From Nitrososphaerota archaeon (GTDB taxonomy: Archaea > Thermoproteota > EX4484-205 > JAAOZO01): DNA of 14,275 nucleotides. Position 1 is the first letter of the stretch; the number at the start of each line of letters is the position of its first letter. The stretch spans positions 1 through 14,275 of the forward strand of contig JAAOZO010000196.1 in NCBI GenBank assembly GCA_011605715.1, in the 5' to 3' direction. Under the pieces are notes generated by a model, which was given only the letters and a program-made list of their open reading frames with translations, was not told the origin of the DNA and made no database searches. Position numbers and translations under genes: made by a program. Of the stretch, positions 1-7,067 are shown piece after piece.

Positions 1-167
1 ATATAGTTGCTGGAATATTTTTAGGATTTCTAAGAAACAGAGAAGATATACTGAATGCTGTAGACATCGCACTAGAAAAAGGTTCTAACGGAGTTTGTTT
101 CTTTGTTTATCCAATGCCGCATCCAGAACTGAAAGAAGCTACAAAAGAAGCACTTTCTAAATTCTAG
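1..167 (+). CDS. C-terminal fragment of an unrecognised protein
   Basis: An open frame enters from the left edge (first full codon at base 3) and ends at a TAG at 165-167, leaving 54 visible residues. The fragment has a hydrophobic segment followed by an Asn-Arg-Glu-Asp stretch, an amphipathic helix, a strand-like Val-Cys-Phe-Phe-Val-Tyr run, a Met-Pro-His-Pro turn and a Lys/Glu-rich final helix. That strand-then-helix ending resembles the last repeat of a TIM-barrel enzyme, but this is only an impression and I do not recognise the family. The stop lies two bases before the ATG of the HD-domain gene, so the two are probably co-transcribed. The coding frame is convincing; the identity is unknown. 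Confidence 0.6.
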   Translation, partial: IVAGIFLGFLRNREDILNAVDIALEKGSNGVCFFVYPMPHPELKEATKEALSKF

Positions 168-169
168 CC

Positions 170-733
170 ATGAAAAAAAGAAGAGTTTCTTCCAACTTTA
201 CAATTTATCTTAAAGGACTTGCGAGAACTGGATGGATGCAAAGAGGAGTTCCTAAAGAGTTAGCTGAAAGCGTTGCAGAGCATTCTTTTGAAAGCGCTGT
301 AATAGCTTTTGAGCTTAGTAGCTTTTTAGCAAAAAAAGGAACAAAAATTAATGCGGAAAGAGCAGCCGTAGTAGCACTAACGCACGACTTACATGAAGTA
401 TTGACTGGAGACCTTCCAAAGTGGACTTCGCAGAGAGTCGATAAGAAAAGAATAGAAATCCTAGCTTTTAAGGAATTTAGTGAAGAAATTGAAAAGCTAT
501 TGCTTGAGTACACGCTACAAAACTCTATAGAAGCTAAAGTAGCCTACATATCTGATAAGCTTTCAACTTTCATTCAAGCAAGGTACTACTACAATCTTGG
601 AATGAAAGAAGTAAAAGAAATAATGCACACTACAAGAAATGAAATTATAAAAATGATACAAAAAGAGGAAAGGCTAAAGAATCTTAGAAAAAGCTACCTT
701 GTAAAGTTAATGTACAAAGAAAAGAGGTTATAA
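170..733 (+). CDS. HD-domain phosphohydrolase, YfbR-like 5'-nucleotidase
   Basis: A 187-residue HD-domain protein of the YfbR/HDDC2 (HD_3) type. The family contains metal-dependent 5'-nucleotidases that remove phosphate from (deoxy)nucleoside monophosphates in the cytosol. The family's metal and active-site positions are recognisable: Arg19 and Trp22 near the N terminus, His38 in a V-A-E-H-S motif, His72-Asp73, Glu76 and Asp81 in an HDLHEVLTGDLP stretch very close to bacterial YfbR, and a late Asp129 in ISDKLS. All helices of the HD core appear present and the length is normal for the family. The C-terminal 40 residues are strongly basic. The gene starts two bases after the preceding stop with no obvious Shine-Dalgarno sequence, suggesting translational coupling. 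Substrate preference cannot be read from the sequence. Family assignment is strong; dNMP specificity is inferred. Confidence 0.88.
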   Translation: MKKRRVSSNFTIYLKGLARTGWMQRGVPKELAESVAEHSFESAVIAFELSSFLAKKGTKINAERAAVVALTHDLHEVLTGDLPKWTSQRVDKKRIEILAFKEFSEEIEKLLLEYTLQNSIEAKVAYISDKLSTFIQARYYYNLGMKEVKEIMHTTRNEIIKMIQKEERLKNLRKSYLVKLMYKEKRL

Positions 734-754
734 GAAGAACAGAAAGAGCAGCAT

Positions 755-786
755 CGATAACGATACTCTTAAATAGTACTTATCGT
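755..786 (+). promoter_or_regulatory. Promoter of the ABC operon with flanking inverted repeat
   Basis: A TATA-like element (CTTAAATAG, 768-776) is centred about 31 bases before the ATG at 804, so the transcript should begin at or within a few bases of the start codon. It is flanked by short inverted repeats: ACGATA at 760-765 with TATCGT at 781-786, and CGATAA at 755-760 with TTATCG at 780-785. The TATA box lies between the arms. That geometry would suit a dimeric repressor blocking TBP, which is an inference; the half-sites are only six bases. Confidence 0.5.
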
Positions 787-803
787 ATTAGCACGCAAGT
801 GAA

Positions 804-1808
804 ATGAGCAATAACGTAATATCAGTAAGAAACTTAGTAAAGGTATATGACAAAGTTACAAGAGCCCTTGATGGAGTTAGTTTAGACGTAGAGGAAGGAG
901 AAATATTTGGATTGTTAGGGCCGAATGGAGCGGGAAAAACTACCTTAGTTAGAATTCTTACGACTCAAATACCTCCAACTAGTGGTGAAGCTTTCATTTT
1001 AGGAAAGAGCATAATTGAAGAAGCAGAAAGAGTAAGAGAGCTTATTGGATACGTTCCTCAAGAAATTTCAGTAATGACAGACTTAACGGGCTATGAAAAC
1101 ATGCTCTTTTATTCTAAACTTTACGGAGTTCCTTCTTCAGAAAGAAAAAGAAGGATAGAAAATGCATTAAGCTTAGTTGGATTGCTTGACAAGGCAAACA
1201 TAGTTGTGAAAAACTACTCAGGAGGAATGATGAGAAGGCTTGAAATAGCGCAAGCGATAATAAATTACCCAAAAGTGCTATTTCTCGACGAACCTACTAT
1301 AGGATTAGATCCATCTGGAAGAAAAGCAATTTGGTCGTACTTAAGTCAACTTATGGAAGAACACGAAATGACGATATTTATGACAACTCACTACATGGAT
1401 GAAGCAGACATGGTTACAGATAGGTTGGCGATAATAAACCTTGGAAAAATAGTAGCAGTTGGAACTTCTTCTGAGTTGAAGAGAAGCACAAAACTGGAAT
1501 CCATTACTATCATCTCAAAGTTTCACAAGGAAGAAGTAAAAAACCTTCTAAATAGCTTACCCTTCGTGAAACAAATTTATGATGGGAAAGAGGAAGGAAG
1601 TGTTACTGCATATGTTGAGAATGCAGAGGAAGCTGTGATCGAAATAATTTCAACACTCAAAGAAAACAATGTAGATGTTGAGAGTTTGTCTATGAATAAG
1701 CCAACTTTAGATGATGTTTTCTTGGCATACGCAGGAACCAAATTAGAAGAAACAACTAGCGCTTTAGAAGCAAGAAAAGTTAGAAGAACTATGCAAAGAA
1801 TGAGGTGA
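804..1808 (+). CDS. ABC transporter ATP-binding protein (ABC-2/DrrA-like exporter)
   Basis: ATPase subunit of an ABC-2 type exporter, acting at the inner face of the membrane with the permease encoded next to it. Visible motifs are Walker A GPNGAGKTT (residues 39-47), the Q-loop Gln86, the signature YSGGMMRR (138-145), Walker B VLFLDEP (158-164) and the switch His196 in TTHYMDEAD. After the nucleotide-binding domain comes a C-terminal extension of roughly 110 residues, as in DrrA/CcmA-like exporter ATPases (the DUF4162 region), ending in a basic tail. Such systems export drugs, lipids or polysaccharides in different organisms; nothing here identifies the cargo. The ATG at 804 is supported by a TATA box at the leaderless distance. 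The reading frame overlaps the permease gene. Function as an exporter ATPase is secure. Confidence 0.93.
   Translation: MSNNVISVRNLVKVYDKVTRALDGVSLDVEEGEIFGLLGPNGAGKTTLVRILTTQIPPTSGEAFILGKSIIEEAERVRELIGYVPQEISVMTDLTGYENMLFYSKLYGVPSSERKRRIENALSLVGLLDKANIVVKNYSGGMMRRLEIAQAIINYPKVLFLDEPTIGLDPSGRKAIWSYLSQLMEEHEMTIFMTTHYMDEADMVTDRLAIINLGKIVAVGTSSELKRSTKLESITIISKFHKEEVKNLLNSLPFVKQIYDGKEEGSVTAYVENAEEAVIEIISTLKENNVDVESLSMNKPTLDDVFLAYAGTKLEETTSALEARKVRRTMQRMR
1802..1808 (+). promoter_or_regulatory. Shine-Dalgarno sequence deciding the permease start
   Basis: GAGGTGA matches the complement of the conserved archaeal 16S rRNA 3' end over seven bases. It ends five bases before a GTG at 1814. A GTG at 1805 lies inside the motif itself and could not use it, so 1814 is the better start. 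Confidence 0.6.
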
Positions 1809-1813
1809 GAAGA

Positions 1814-2578
1814 GTGATAGCGTACATCGAAAAAGTTTTAGCAATGTTGGAAGTTGAAGTTAGGAGAATAATGCATGATAGAACAGAGCTCTATACGAGA
1901 GCAGTGCAGCCAATACTTTGGATTGGAGTTTTCGCGCCAGTTATGGAAAAATTTAGGGTTGTTCCAATTCCAAACATTACTTACATGGAGTTCATAACTC
2001 CAGGAGTACTAGTTCAATCAATAACCTTTGTCTCGATATTCTATGGGCTAAATGTTATATGGGAAAGAGATTTAGGAGTTCTCAATAAACTACTGGTAGC
2101 TCCAGTTTCAAGATCTGCTTTGGTAATTGGAAAAGCTTTGTCTGCTGGAGTACGTGGAATTTTCCAATCGCTTATAATAGTCTTGCTAGCGGAAATACTT
2201 GGAGTAAGAATAGTAATTAATCCAATTTACTTACTCTTGGCAGCTCTTCTCATAGTAGTATTTTGTGCTGCTTTTGCAGCACTTTCAATATTTATAGCAT
2301 CCTTGTTGAAAACAAGAGAACGATTTATGGGTATTGGACAAGCAATTACAATGCCACTATTCTTTGCTAGTAACGCAATATACCCAATTAATTTAATGCC
2401 AAATTGGTTAAAAGCGGTTGCAACGATTAACCCTCTTTCTTACGCTGTTGAAGGATTAAGAGCGCTAATGATAACTGGAGACTTAACAACGGTGCCCTTA
2501 GACTTCTTAGTTTCTTTTGTGTTTGTAGCAGTTACTATAGTTATCGCGTCGCAAACATTTAAGAAGATAATTGAGTAG
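1814..2578 (+). CDS. ABC-2 type transporter permease
   Basis: Membrane subunit of the ABC-2 exporter whose ATPase is encoded immediately upstream. The protein has about six hydrophobic segments, with the first near residues 28-45. A conserved cytosolic stretch follows in which a Trp-Glu-Arg-Asp segment leads to LGVLNKLLVAPVSR and GKALS, the signature region of the ABC2_membrane family. A late NPLSYAVEGLR motif is also typical of the family. Length is normal (254 residues from GTG 1814; 257 if GTG 1805 is used). I prefer 1814 because the GAGGTGA at 1802-1808 is correctly spaced for it. From GTG 1814 the gene begins five bases after the ATPase stop; from 1805 the two would overlap by four bases. 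Either way they are coupled. Its 3' end overlaps the convergent DHH gene by 20 bases. Cargo unknown. Confidence 0.9.
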   Translation: MIAYIEKVLAMLEVEVRRIMHDRTELYTRAVQPILWIGVFAPVMEKFRVVPIPNITYMEFITPGVLVQSITFVSIFYGLNVIWERDLGVLNKLLVAPVSRSALVIGKALSAGVRGIFQSLIIVLLAEILGVRIVINPIYLLLAALLIVVFCAAFAALSIFIASLLKTRERFMGIGQAITMPLFFASNAIYPINLMPNWLKAVATINPLSYAVEGLRALMITGDLTTVPLDFLVSFVFVAVTIVIASQTFKKIIE

Positions 2579-3518
2579 AAACTGCATCATTAAGTTTGCT
2601 TATGAATTGCATAAACAAATCTTTTGGAACTCTTGAACCTGCTGCGTTTTTATGTCCACCACCAGTTCCATTTAAACTTTCAGCAACTTTAGAAACTACT
2701 TCATAAAGATTATCTAAAGTTATTGATCTTATGCTCATATCTACGTATTCTTTTCTTTGCTCAGCCGCTACTCCAACTATAGTCTTACCGTAAACTCTCG
2801 CGTACGTTGCTGCTTTTCCAAGAGACCAAGGAACATCCTTAACGTATGAAACATTTCCAACAACCTTAGTGTTTCCTTTTACAACTTCACGCATCTGTTC
2901 GTCTAATATAGACTCTTGAACAGCAATTTTAACAAGTTCTTCACTTAGACTTGGAAGCTTATTTTGTGACAGATATAAAACTAAACTTCTTTTGAAATCA
3001 TAGTCTCTTTTCCTCGTACCTTCAAGAACTTTTACCAATATTCCTGCTTCAAGGTAAAGTTCCCTCTTATCCCATTCATTTAAAACCATCTTAACAACTT
3101 TAGTGTTATCGCTGTAGTCTCCAATTGCACCGTACACCATGACTCTGCTTAATTCTGGATCGAGTTCGTCTTTGAAGTAGCTGTACACTAACTCTGAAGC
3201 GCAAGAATCGTCGTTTCCTCTAATTAAAGTTGCAGGTATTTCTTCTTTACTTAAACCCGAGGGAAGTGGATGATGGTCGAAGTAAAGTACTTCGCTTTTA
3301 GACGAGATTCTCTTAAGTTCAGAAATAATTTCTTCTTTATAGCTAGACGTTAACGCTATATCAGTTATTATGAGGTTTTCATCCTTAACTTGTTTCAGAT
3401 CTTGAAGCAAACCTGCTGGACTTGTAAAGAACACTTTAGCATCCTTTTTTACTGAAAACGCCAATGAAGCAGAACATACACCATCACAATCTCCATGTGC
3501 AAAGATAAACCAGCTCAA
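2559..3518 (-). CDS. DHH/DHHA1-family phosphoesterase
   Basis: A 319-residue DHH-superfamily phosphoesterase, a Mn-dependent enzyme family that includes RecJ nucleases, nanoRNases and cyclic-dinucleotide phosphodiesterases. The catalytic carboxylate and histidine motifs are present: motif I HGDCDG (Asp10, Asp12), motif II Asp53 (I-I-T-D-I), motif III DHHPLP (Asp81, His82, His83) and motif IV Asp134 (G-A-I-G-D). The C-terminal DHHA1 domain ends with the substrate-binding GGGH at 286-289 followed by an Ala-Ala-Gly turn. Size and domain order suit a nanoRNase- or RecJ-core-like enzyme acting on short oligonucleotides; I cannot choose between RNA, DNA and cyclic dinucleotides. The start is TTG, and the next Met is beyond residue 120, inside the DHH domain, so TTG is forced. 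A TATA-like box lies about 31 bases upstream. The 3' end overlaps the ABC permease gene. Confidence 0.87.
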   Translation of the reverse strand: MSWFIFAHGDCDGVCSASLAFSVKKDAKVFFTSPAGLLQDLKQVKDENLIITDIALTSSYKEEIISELKRISSKSEVLYFDHHPLPSGLSKEEIPATLIRGNDDSCASELVYSYFKDELDPELSRVMVYGAIGDYSDNTKVVKMVLNEWDKRELYLEAGILVKVLEGTRKRDYDFKRSLVLYLSQNKLPSLSEELVKIAVQESILDEQMREVVKGNTKVVGNVSYVKDVPWSLGKAATYARVYGKTIVGVAAEQRKEYVDMSIRSITLDNLYEVVSKVAESLNGTGGGHKNAAGSRVPKDLFMQFISKLNDAVSTQLSS

Positions 3519-3543
3519 GTTGCTTTCTTACAATGAAAGTAGC

Positions 3544-3554
3544 TATTATAAAGC
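3544..3554 (-). promoter_or_regulatory. TATA-like promoter of the DHH gene at 3518
   Basis: Read on the minus strand this is GCTTTATAATA, centred about 31 bases before the TTG start at 3518. It lies in the 69-base gap after the stop of the upstream minus-strand flavoprotein gene, indicating that the DHH gene can be transcribed on its own. Confidence 0.5.
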
Positions 3555-3587
3555 TTTGTTTTTGTCTTCCCTTTTAGTAAAGTTATT

Positions 3588-4610
3588 TTATTTCCATTTT
3601 CTACTTATCAAGAATTCTTTTATAGATAGCGCAGCATCAATTCCTGATTTGACAGCAGGCCCTATTAAAGAAGGTCCTGATTCAACATCTCCAGCAGCAA
3701 AAATTCCAACTTTGTTTGTTCTTTTCTTTTGATCCACTAAAACTCTCCCATCTTCACTAACTTCTATCCCTAGCTTATTTTTCTTAAAAGGAGGTGTAGA
3801 TTTACCACCAACAGCTACAATGACAGAATCAACCTCAAAAGATTTTTCAGTTCCAGGTAATGGTATAGGAGAGGGTCTCCCCGTATGATCTGGAGCACCC
3901 AAAGTTAAATCTACAGTTATCATGTACTTTAGCTTTTCATTTTCACCTACAAACTTAACTGGAACTTTGCGCTCAACGACTTTTACACCCTTACTTTCTA
4001 ATGAACTAATTTCCTTTTCTCCGGCTGGAGCTTCCTTTCTTGTTCTTCTGTACACTAAATAAACATCTTTTGCACCAGATTCTAAAGCAACCAACGCTGA
4101 ATCAACAGCAGTTAAGCCGCCTCCTATGACTGCAACGCTCTTACCAAGCCGTGGCAAAATACTACTGTCTTTGTAGCCAAACTTAACTAAATAGTAGCTC
4201 ACTATGTAAGGAGCAGCATGGTAAACGCCACTTAAGTCTTCACCTTCAATGTTCATTTTTCTTGGTTCCCAAGCACCAGTAGCTAGCAAAAGTGCATCGT
4301 ACTTACTAACAATTTCTTCAAAGTTTATGTCATATTTTTCAGAATCTTCAATTCTTGTATTTAGGTAGAAGTTTACACCCTTCTCTTTCAGCTCTTTCAC
4401 ACCCTCTCTAACTCCGCTTTTGGGAATCCTAAACTCAGGAATTCCAAAAATCATTAGACCTCCAGGTTCTGGTAACATATCAAAAACATCAACCTCTATT
4501 CCATCGCAAAGTAAGACTCCAGCGGCAGTAAGTCCGGCAGGTCCAGCTCCAATTATTGCAACTTTTGCCTTTATCTTGTTTGATACTTCTTTACACTTCA
4601 AAAACTTCAA
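3588..4610 (-). CDS. GltD-like FAD/NAD(P)-dependent oxidoreductase
   Basis: A 340-residue two-dinucleotide-binding flavoprotein of the glutamate synthase small-subunit family (COG0493-like). The FAD fold starts with GAGPAG at 21-26, followed by E-P-G-G-L at 48-52 and G-I-P-E-F-R-I-P at 57-64, which are hallmarks of GltD. The NAD(P) fold has GGGLTAVD at 163-170 and a following Y-R-R-T-R run (187-191) whose arginines favour NADPH. The C-terminal FAD motif A-A-G-D is near 305-308. It lacks the cysteine-rich [4Fe-4S] domain that precedes this core in bacterial GltD, and no large glutamate synthase subunit is nearby. It is better described as a stand-alone GltD-type NAD(P)H oxidoreductase with an unknown electron acceptor. 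The start is TTG (a stop lies just upstream in frame); the first internal Met, residue 45, is inside the FAD fold. Confidence 0.85.
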   Translation of the reverse strand: MKFLKCKEVSNKIKAKVAIIGAGPAGLTAAGVLLCDGIEVDVFDMLPEPGGLMIFGIPEFRIPKSGVREGVKELKEKGVNFYLNTRIEDSEKYDINFEEIVSKYDALLLATGAWEPRKMNIEGEDLSGVYHAAPYIVSYYLVKFGYKDSSILPRLGKSVAVIGGGLTAVDSALVALESGAKDVYLVYRRTRKEAPAGEKEISSLESKGVKVVERKVPVKFVGENEKLKYMITVDLTLGAPDHTGRPSPIPLPGTEKSFEVDSVIVAVGGKSTPPFKKNKLGIEVSEDGRVLVDQKKRTNKVGIFAAGDVESGPSLIGPAVKSGIDAALSIKEFLISRKWK

Positions 4611-4636
4611 GTTTTAAGGCGATACAAAACTTATTG

Positions 4637-4646
4637 CTTTATTAAT
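4637..4646 (-). promoter_or_regulatory. TATA-like promoter of the GltD-like gene
   Basis: On the minus strand the bases read ATTAATAAAG, centred about 31 bases from the TTG start at 4610. It forms one half of the divergent promoter region shared with polB. Confidence 0.45.
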
Positions 4647-4685
4647 CTTTCTTTCTAGCAGCTGTGTCCTGTTAACTTTAAGGTG

Positions 4686-4720
4686 TTTCTAGACCGAGAG
4701 CTGCAGTCTAAAACTAGAAA
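4686..4720. repeat. Inverted repeat upstream of the polB TATA box
   Basis: TTTCTAG at 4686-4692 and CTAGAAA at 4714-4720 form a perfect 7-base inverted repeat with a 21-base spacer. Inside it TAGAC (4690-4694) and GTCTA (4706-4710) form a second, overlapping pair. The right arm abuts the polB BRE/TATA region. It could be an operator or a BRE-adjacent regulator site; chance is possible in AT-rich DNA. Confidence 0.4.
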
Positions 4721-4722
4721 AC

Positions 4723-4733
4723 ATTTTTAAATT
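4723..4733 (+). promoter_or_regulatory. TATA-like promoter of polB
   Basis: ATTTTTAAATT is centred about 27 bases before the GTG start at 4755, preceded by a purine-rich GAAAAC that could be a BRE. The distance implies a leaderless or near-leaderless transcript starting on GTG. Confidence 0.55.
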
Positions 4734-4754
4734 GAAGGCGTCAAAGTAAATTTT

Positions 4755-7016
4755 GTGCTGAGAGTGTGGCTTTTAGATGCATCAGAAGACTTAAGTAGCA
4801 AGATACCTTCGGTTCTCATCTGGGCCATTAAAGAAGATGGCAGCAGAACAGTTTTAAGAGCAAACTACTACCCTTCAATTTATCTTGTTGGAGAAGACGA
4901 AGAAAAGAAAGTAAAAGATTTAACGAGGATATTTGCCGATAAAGTTTTAGATGCAGAATTAAAGAATGTAAAAATTAGGGGAAAAGAAGTTAAAGCCATT
5001 AAAGTTAGGCTTAATTCTACTGAAGTTGAAAGTCTGGGGGAAGAAATATCAAAGGAGCTTAAGCTTAAAGTTTACAACTACGACATAAGATACACCACAA
5101 AGTTTTGGATAGAAAACAGAATAGAGCCTTCTACTTGGTATGAGTTCGTTGAAGAAGGCACAGACGGAACAACAAGAGTTGACATAAGTACTGCAAAGAA
5201 ATTAGATAAGAACAAACCAAAACTAAAAGTAGTTTCATTTGAGGTTATTTATTTTAGTGAGAAGGGAACGCCGAGGGCTGATAGAGACCCTATAGTTGCC
5301 ATAGCATTGTGTTCAAACGAAGGCTATAAAAATATCATAGTTGGGAAAGAAAACGAAATACTCTCAACTTTTTGTGACGAAATAATGAGAATAGATCCTG
5401 ATGTCATCGTAGGGTTTAAAAACAACCAGACTCACTGGAGCTACTTACTAAAGAGGGCAAAAATAAACTCAGTAAAGCTAAAAGTTGGAAGAAATCAGTC
5501 TGAACCTCATCAAAGTGTTTTTGGCCATTTTTCGATTCAAGGTAGAATAAACATAGACTTATTTGACTTAGTTAAAGAAACACCTGAAGTTAAACTTGAA
5601 TCTTTAGAAGAGTACGCTGAATTCTTAAACATAAAAGTTAACTACAATACAATAGACGAGTTTGAAATTTCAGAGCGATGGAAGTCAAAACCTGAAGAAG
5701 TAAAGAACTTTTGCTTAGGCAGAGCTGTAACGATACTAGAGATTTACAATTCTTTAGAGGACTACATATTCGAGCTTTCGAAAATAACAAGTTTACCAGC
5801 AGACCAAGTTCTTGCAACATCTGCAGGGTTTAGAGTTGAAAGCTATCTAATGAAAAAAGCAGAAGAAGTTGGAGAACTTGTTCCTGAAAGAAAGGAAATT
5901 GTCCATGAAAGCTATCAAGGGGCAATCGTAAAAGCGCCAATTTCAGGACTTCATGAAAATGTTGCTGTTGTTGACTTCAAAAGTATGTATCCAAGTCTTA
6001 TGATTAAACATAACATTTCATTTGATACTATTGTTAAAGATGGCGAACAAGCACCTGGGCTTAATTTCGGCTTTTCAAAGGAAAGAGGTTTTCTTCCTAT
6101 GGCCTTAGTGGATCTAATAGAAGAAAGAGACAAAATAAGAAAAATTATGCGAGAAGTTAAGGAAGGCAGCACAGAGTACAAAGTGCTAGATTCAAGACAA
6201 AAGGCTATAAAGATAATTACGAACGCAGTATATGGGTATACTGGGTGGGCTGGAGCAAGATGGTATGCTCGCGAAGTAGCAGAAGCCACAACAGCATGGG
6301 GAAGAATAACAATTACAAGCGCAATAGATAAAGCGGAGAAGCTAGGATTAAGTGTAATCTACTCGGATACCGACAGCTTGTTTGTTAGCTACAAAAAAGA
6401 TAAAGTTGAAGAATTTCTTGAATGGATAAAGAATGAACTTAGCCTTGAAGCAAAAATAGATAAAATATTCTTAAGGATAATATTCACTGAAGCAAAGAAG
6501 AAGTATGCAGGATTGACAGAAGATGGAAAAGTTGAGTTTGTTGGGCTAGAAGCGGTTAGAGGAGACTGGAGTACGATAGCCAAGGAAGTACAATCTAAAG
6601 TAATAGAACGCATACTAAAGACTGGATCAAAAGATGAAGGATTGAAAGTGCTAAACGAGTACATAGATCTTTTAAGAAAGGCTTCTGTGGATGTAAAAAA
6701 ATTAGTTATATGGAAGCAAATAACTAGACCTATTGAAGAGTACGAAGCTACTGCACCGCATGTAGTAGTTGCCAGGTACTTAATAAAATCAGGTTGGAAA
6801 GTTGATCCTGGAGATAAAGTAGGATACGTAGTGGTAAAAGGTTCTGGAAGAATATACACGAGGGTTAAGCCTTACTTTGAAGCAAAGCTTGAAGAAATAG
6901 ATTGGCAATACTACATCGAAAACCAAGTCATCGCAGCTTGTGAGAGAATTTTGGAAGCAGTAGGAATAGACGTTAAAAAAGTTGGAAAGTACAAGCAATC
7001 AAAGCTTTTTACTTAA
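4755..7016 (+). CDS. polB: Family-B DNA polymerase with degenerate 3'-5' exonuclease motifs
   Basis: A 753-residue archaeal family-B DNA polymerase. Polymerase motif A is DFKSMYPS (407-414, Asp407). Motif B is K-I-I-T-N-A-V-Y-G (486-494). Motif C is YSDTDS (536-541, Asp538 and Asp540). The K-K-K-Y block follows at 581-584. These are all intact, so the enzyme should polymerise. The exonuclease domain fold is recognisable but its metal ligands are replaced. ExoI, normally F-D-I-E, reads F-E-V-I (162-165). ExoII, normally ending Q-F-D-W, reads Q-T-H-W (225-228). ExoIII, normally Y-x-x-x-D, reads F-C-L-G-R (319-323). Proofreading is therefore predicted to be lost. This differs from Sulfolobus PolB2/Dpo2, where polymerase motifs are altered too. 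No intein interrupts the gene. The start is GTG; the next Met is residue 211. It may be a specialised or translesion polymerase with a proofreading replicase encoded elsewhere. Confidence 0.93.
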   Translation: MLRVWLLDASEDLSSKIPSVLIWAIKEDGSRTVLRANYYPSIYLVGEDEEKKVKDLTRIFADKVLDAELKNVKIRGKEVKAIKVRLNSTEVESLGEEISKELKLKVYNYDIRYTTKFWIENRIEPSTWYEFVEEGTDGTTRVDISTAKKLDKNKPKLKVVSFEVIYFSEKGTPRADRDPIVAIALCSNEGYKNIIVGKENEILSTFCDEIMRIDPDVIVGFKNNQTHWSYLLKRAKINSVKLKVGRNQSEPHQSVFGHFSIQGRINIDLFDLVKETPEVKLESLEEYAEFLNIKVNYNTIDEFEISERWKSKPEEVKNFCLGRAVTILEIYNSLEDYIFELSKITSLPADQVLATSAGFRVESYLMKKAEEVGELVPERKEIVHESYQGAIVKAPISGLHENVAVVDFKSMYPSLMIKHNISFDTIVKDGEQAPGLNFGFSKERGFLPMALVDLIEERDKIRKIMREVKEGSTEYKVLDSRQKAIKIITNAVYGYTGWAGARWYAREVAEATTAWGRITITSAIDKAEKLGLSVIYSDTDSLFVSYKKDKVEEFLEWIKNELSLEAKIDKIFLRIIFTEAKKKYAGLTEDGKVEFVGLEAVRGDWSTIAKEVQSKVIERILKTGSKDEGLKVLNEYIDLLRKASVDVKKLVIWKQITRPIEEYEATAPHVVVARYLIKSGWKVDPGDKVGYVVVKGSGRIYTRVKPYFEAKLEEIDWQYYIENQVIAACERILEAVGIDVKKVGKYKQSKLFT

Positions 7017-7033
7017 AGCAAGCTGCATTGCGC

Positions 7034-7050
7034 ATAAGCACAGTGCTTAT
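7034..7050. repeat. Perfect palindrome between convergent polB and DHH genes
   Basis: ATAAGCAC at 7034-7041 and GTGCTTAT at 7043-7050 are exact inverted repeats around a single base. A second dyad follows directly (ACTTTTCATGAAAGT, centred near 7060). They fill the 51-base gap between two convergent genes. They could be a bidirectional transcription end signal or a protein-binding site. With a one-base centre, a DNA-binding palindrome is more likely than an RNA hairpin. Confidence 0.45.
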
Positions 7051-7067
7051 AACTTTTCATGAAAGTG

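Noticed and set aside
3520..3732. Plus-strand 70-codon frame over the start of the DHH gene and the end of the GltD-like gene
   Set aside because: It overlaps a conserved gene end and a promoter region, has no recognisable motif, and reads as a shadow.
5951..6859. Two minus-strand open frames of 112 and 156 codons (5951-6289 and 6389-6859) opposite polB
   Set aside because: They lie wholly inside the polymerase domain, their translations are Ser/Thr/Leu-rich without motifs, and no promoter or Shine-Dalgarno sequence is associated. They are shadows of a conserved gene.
4755..7016. Intein or frameshift in polB
   Set aside because: Motifs A, B and C follow at normal spacing in one uninterrupted frame of normal length, so neither is present.
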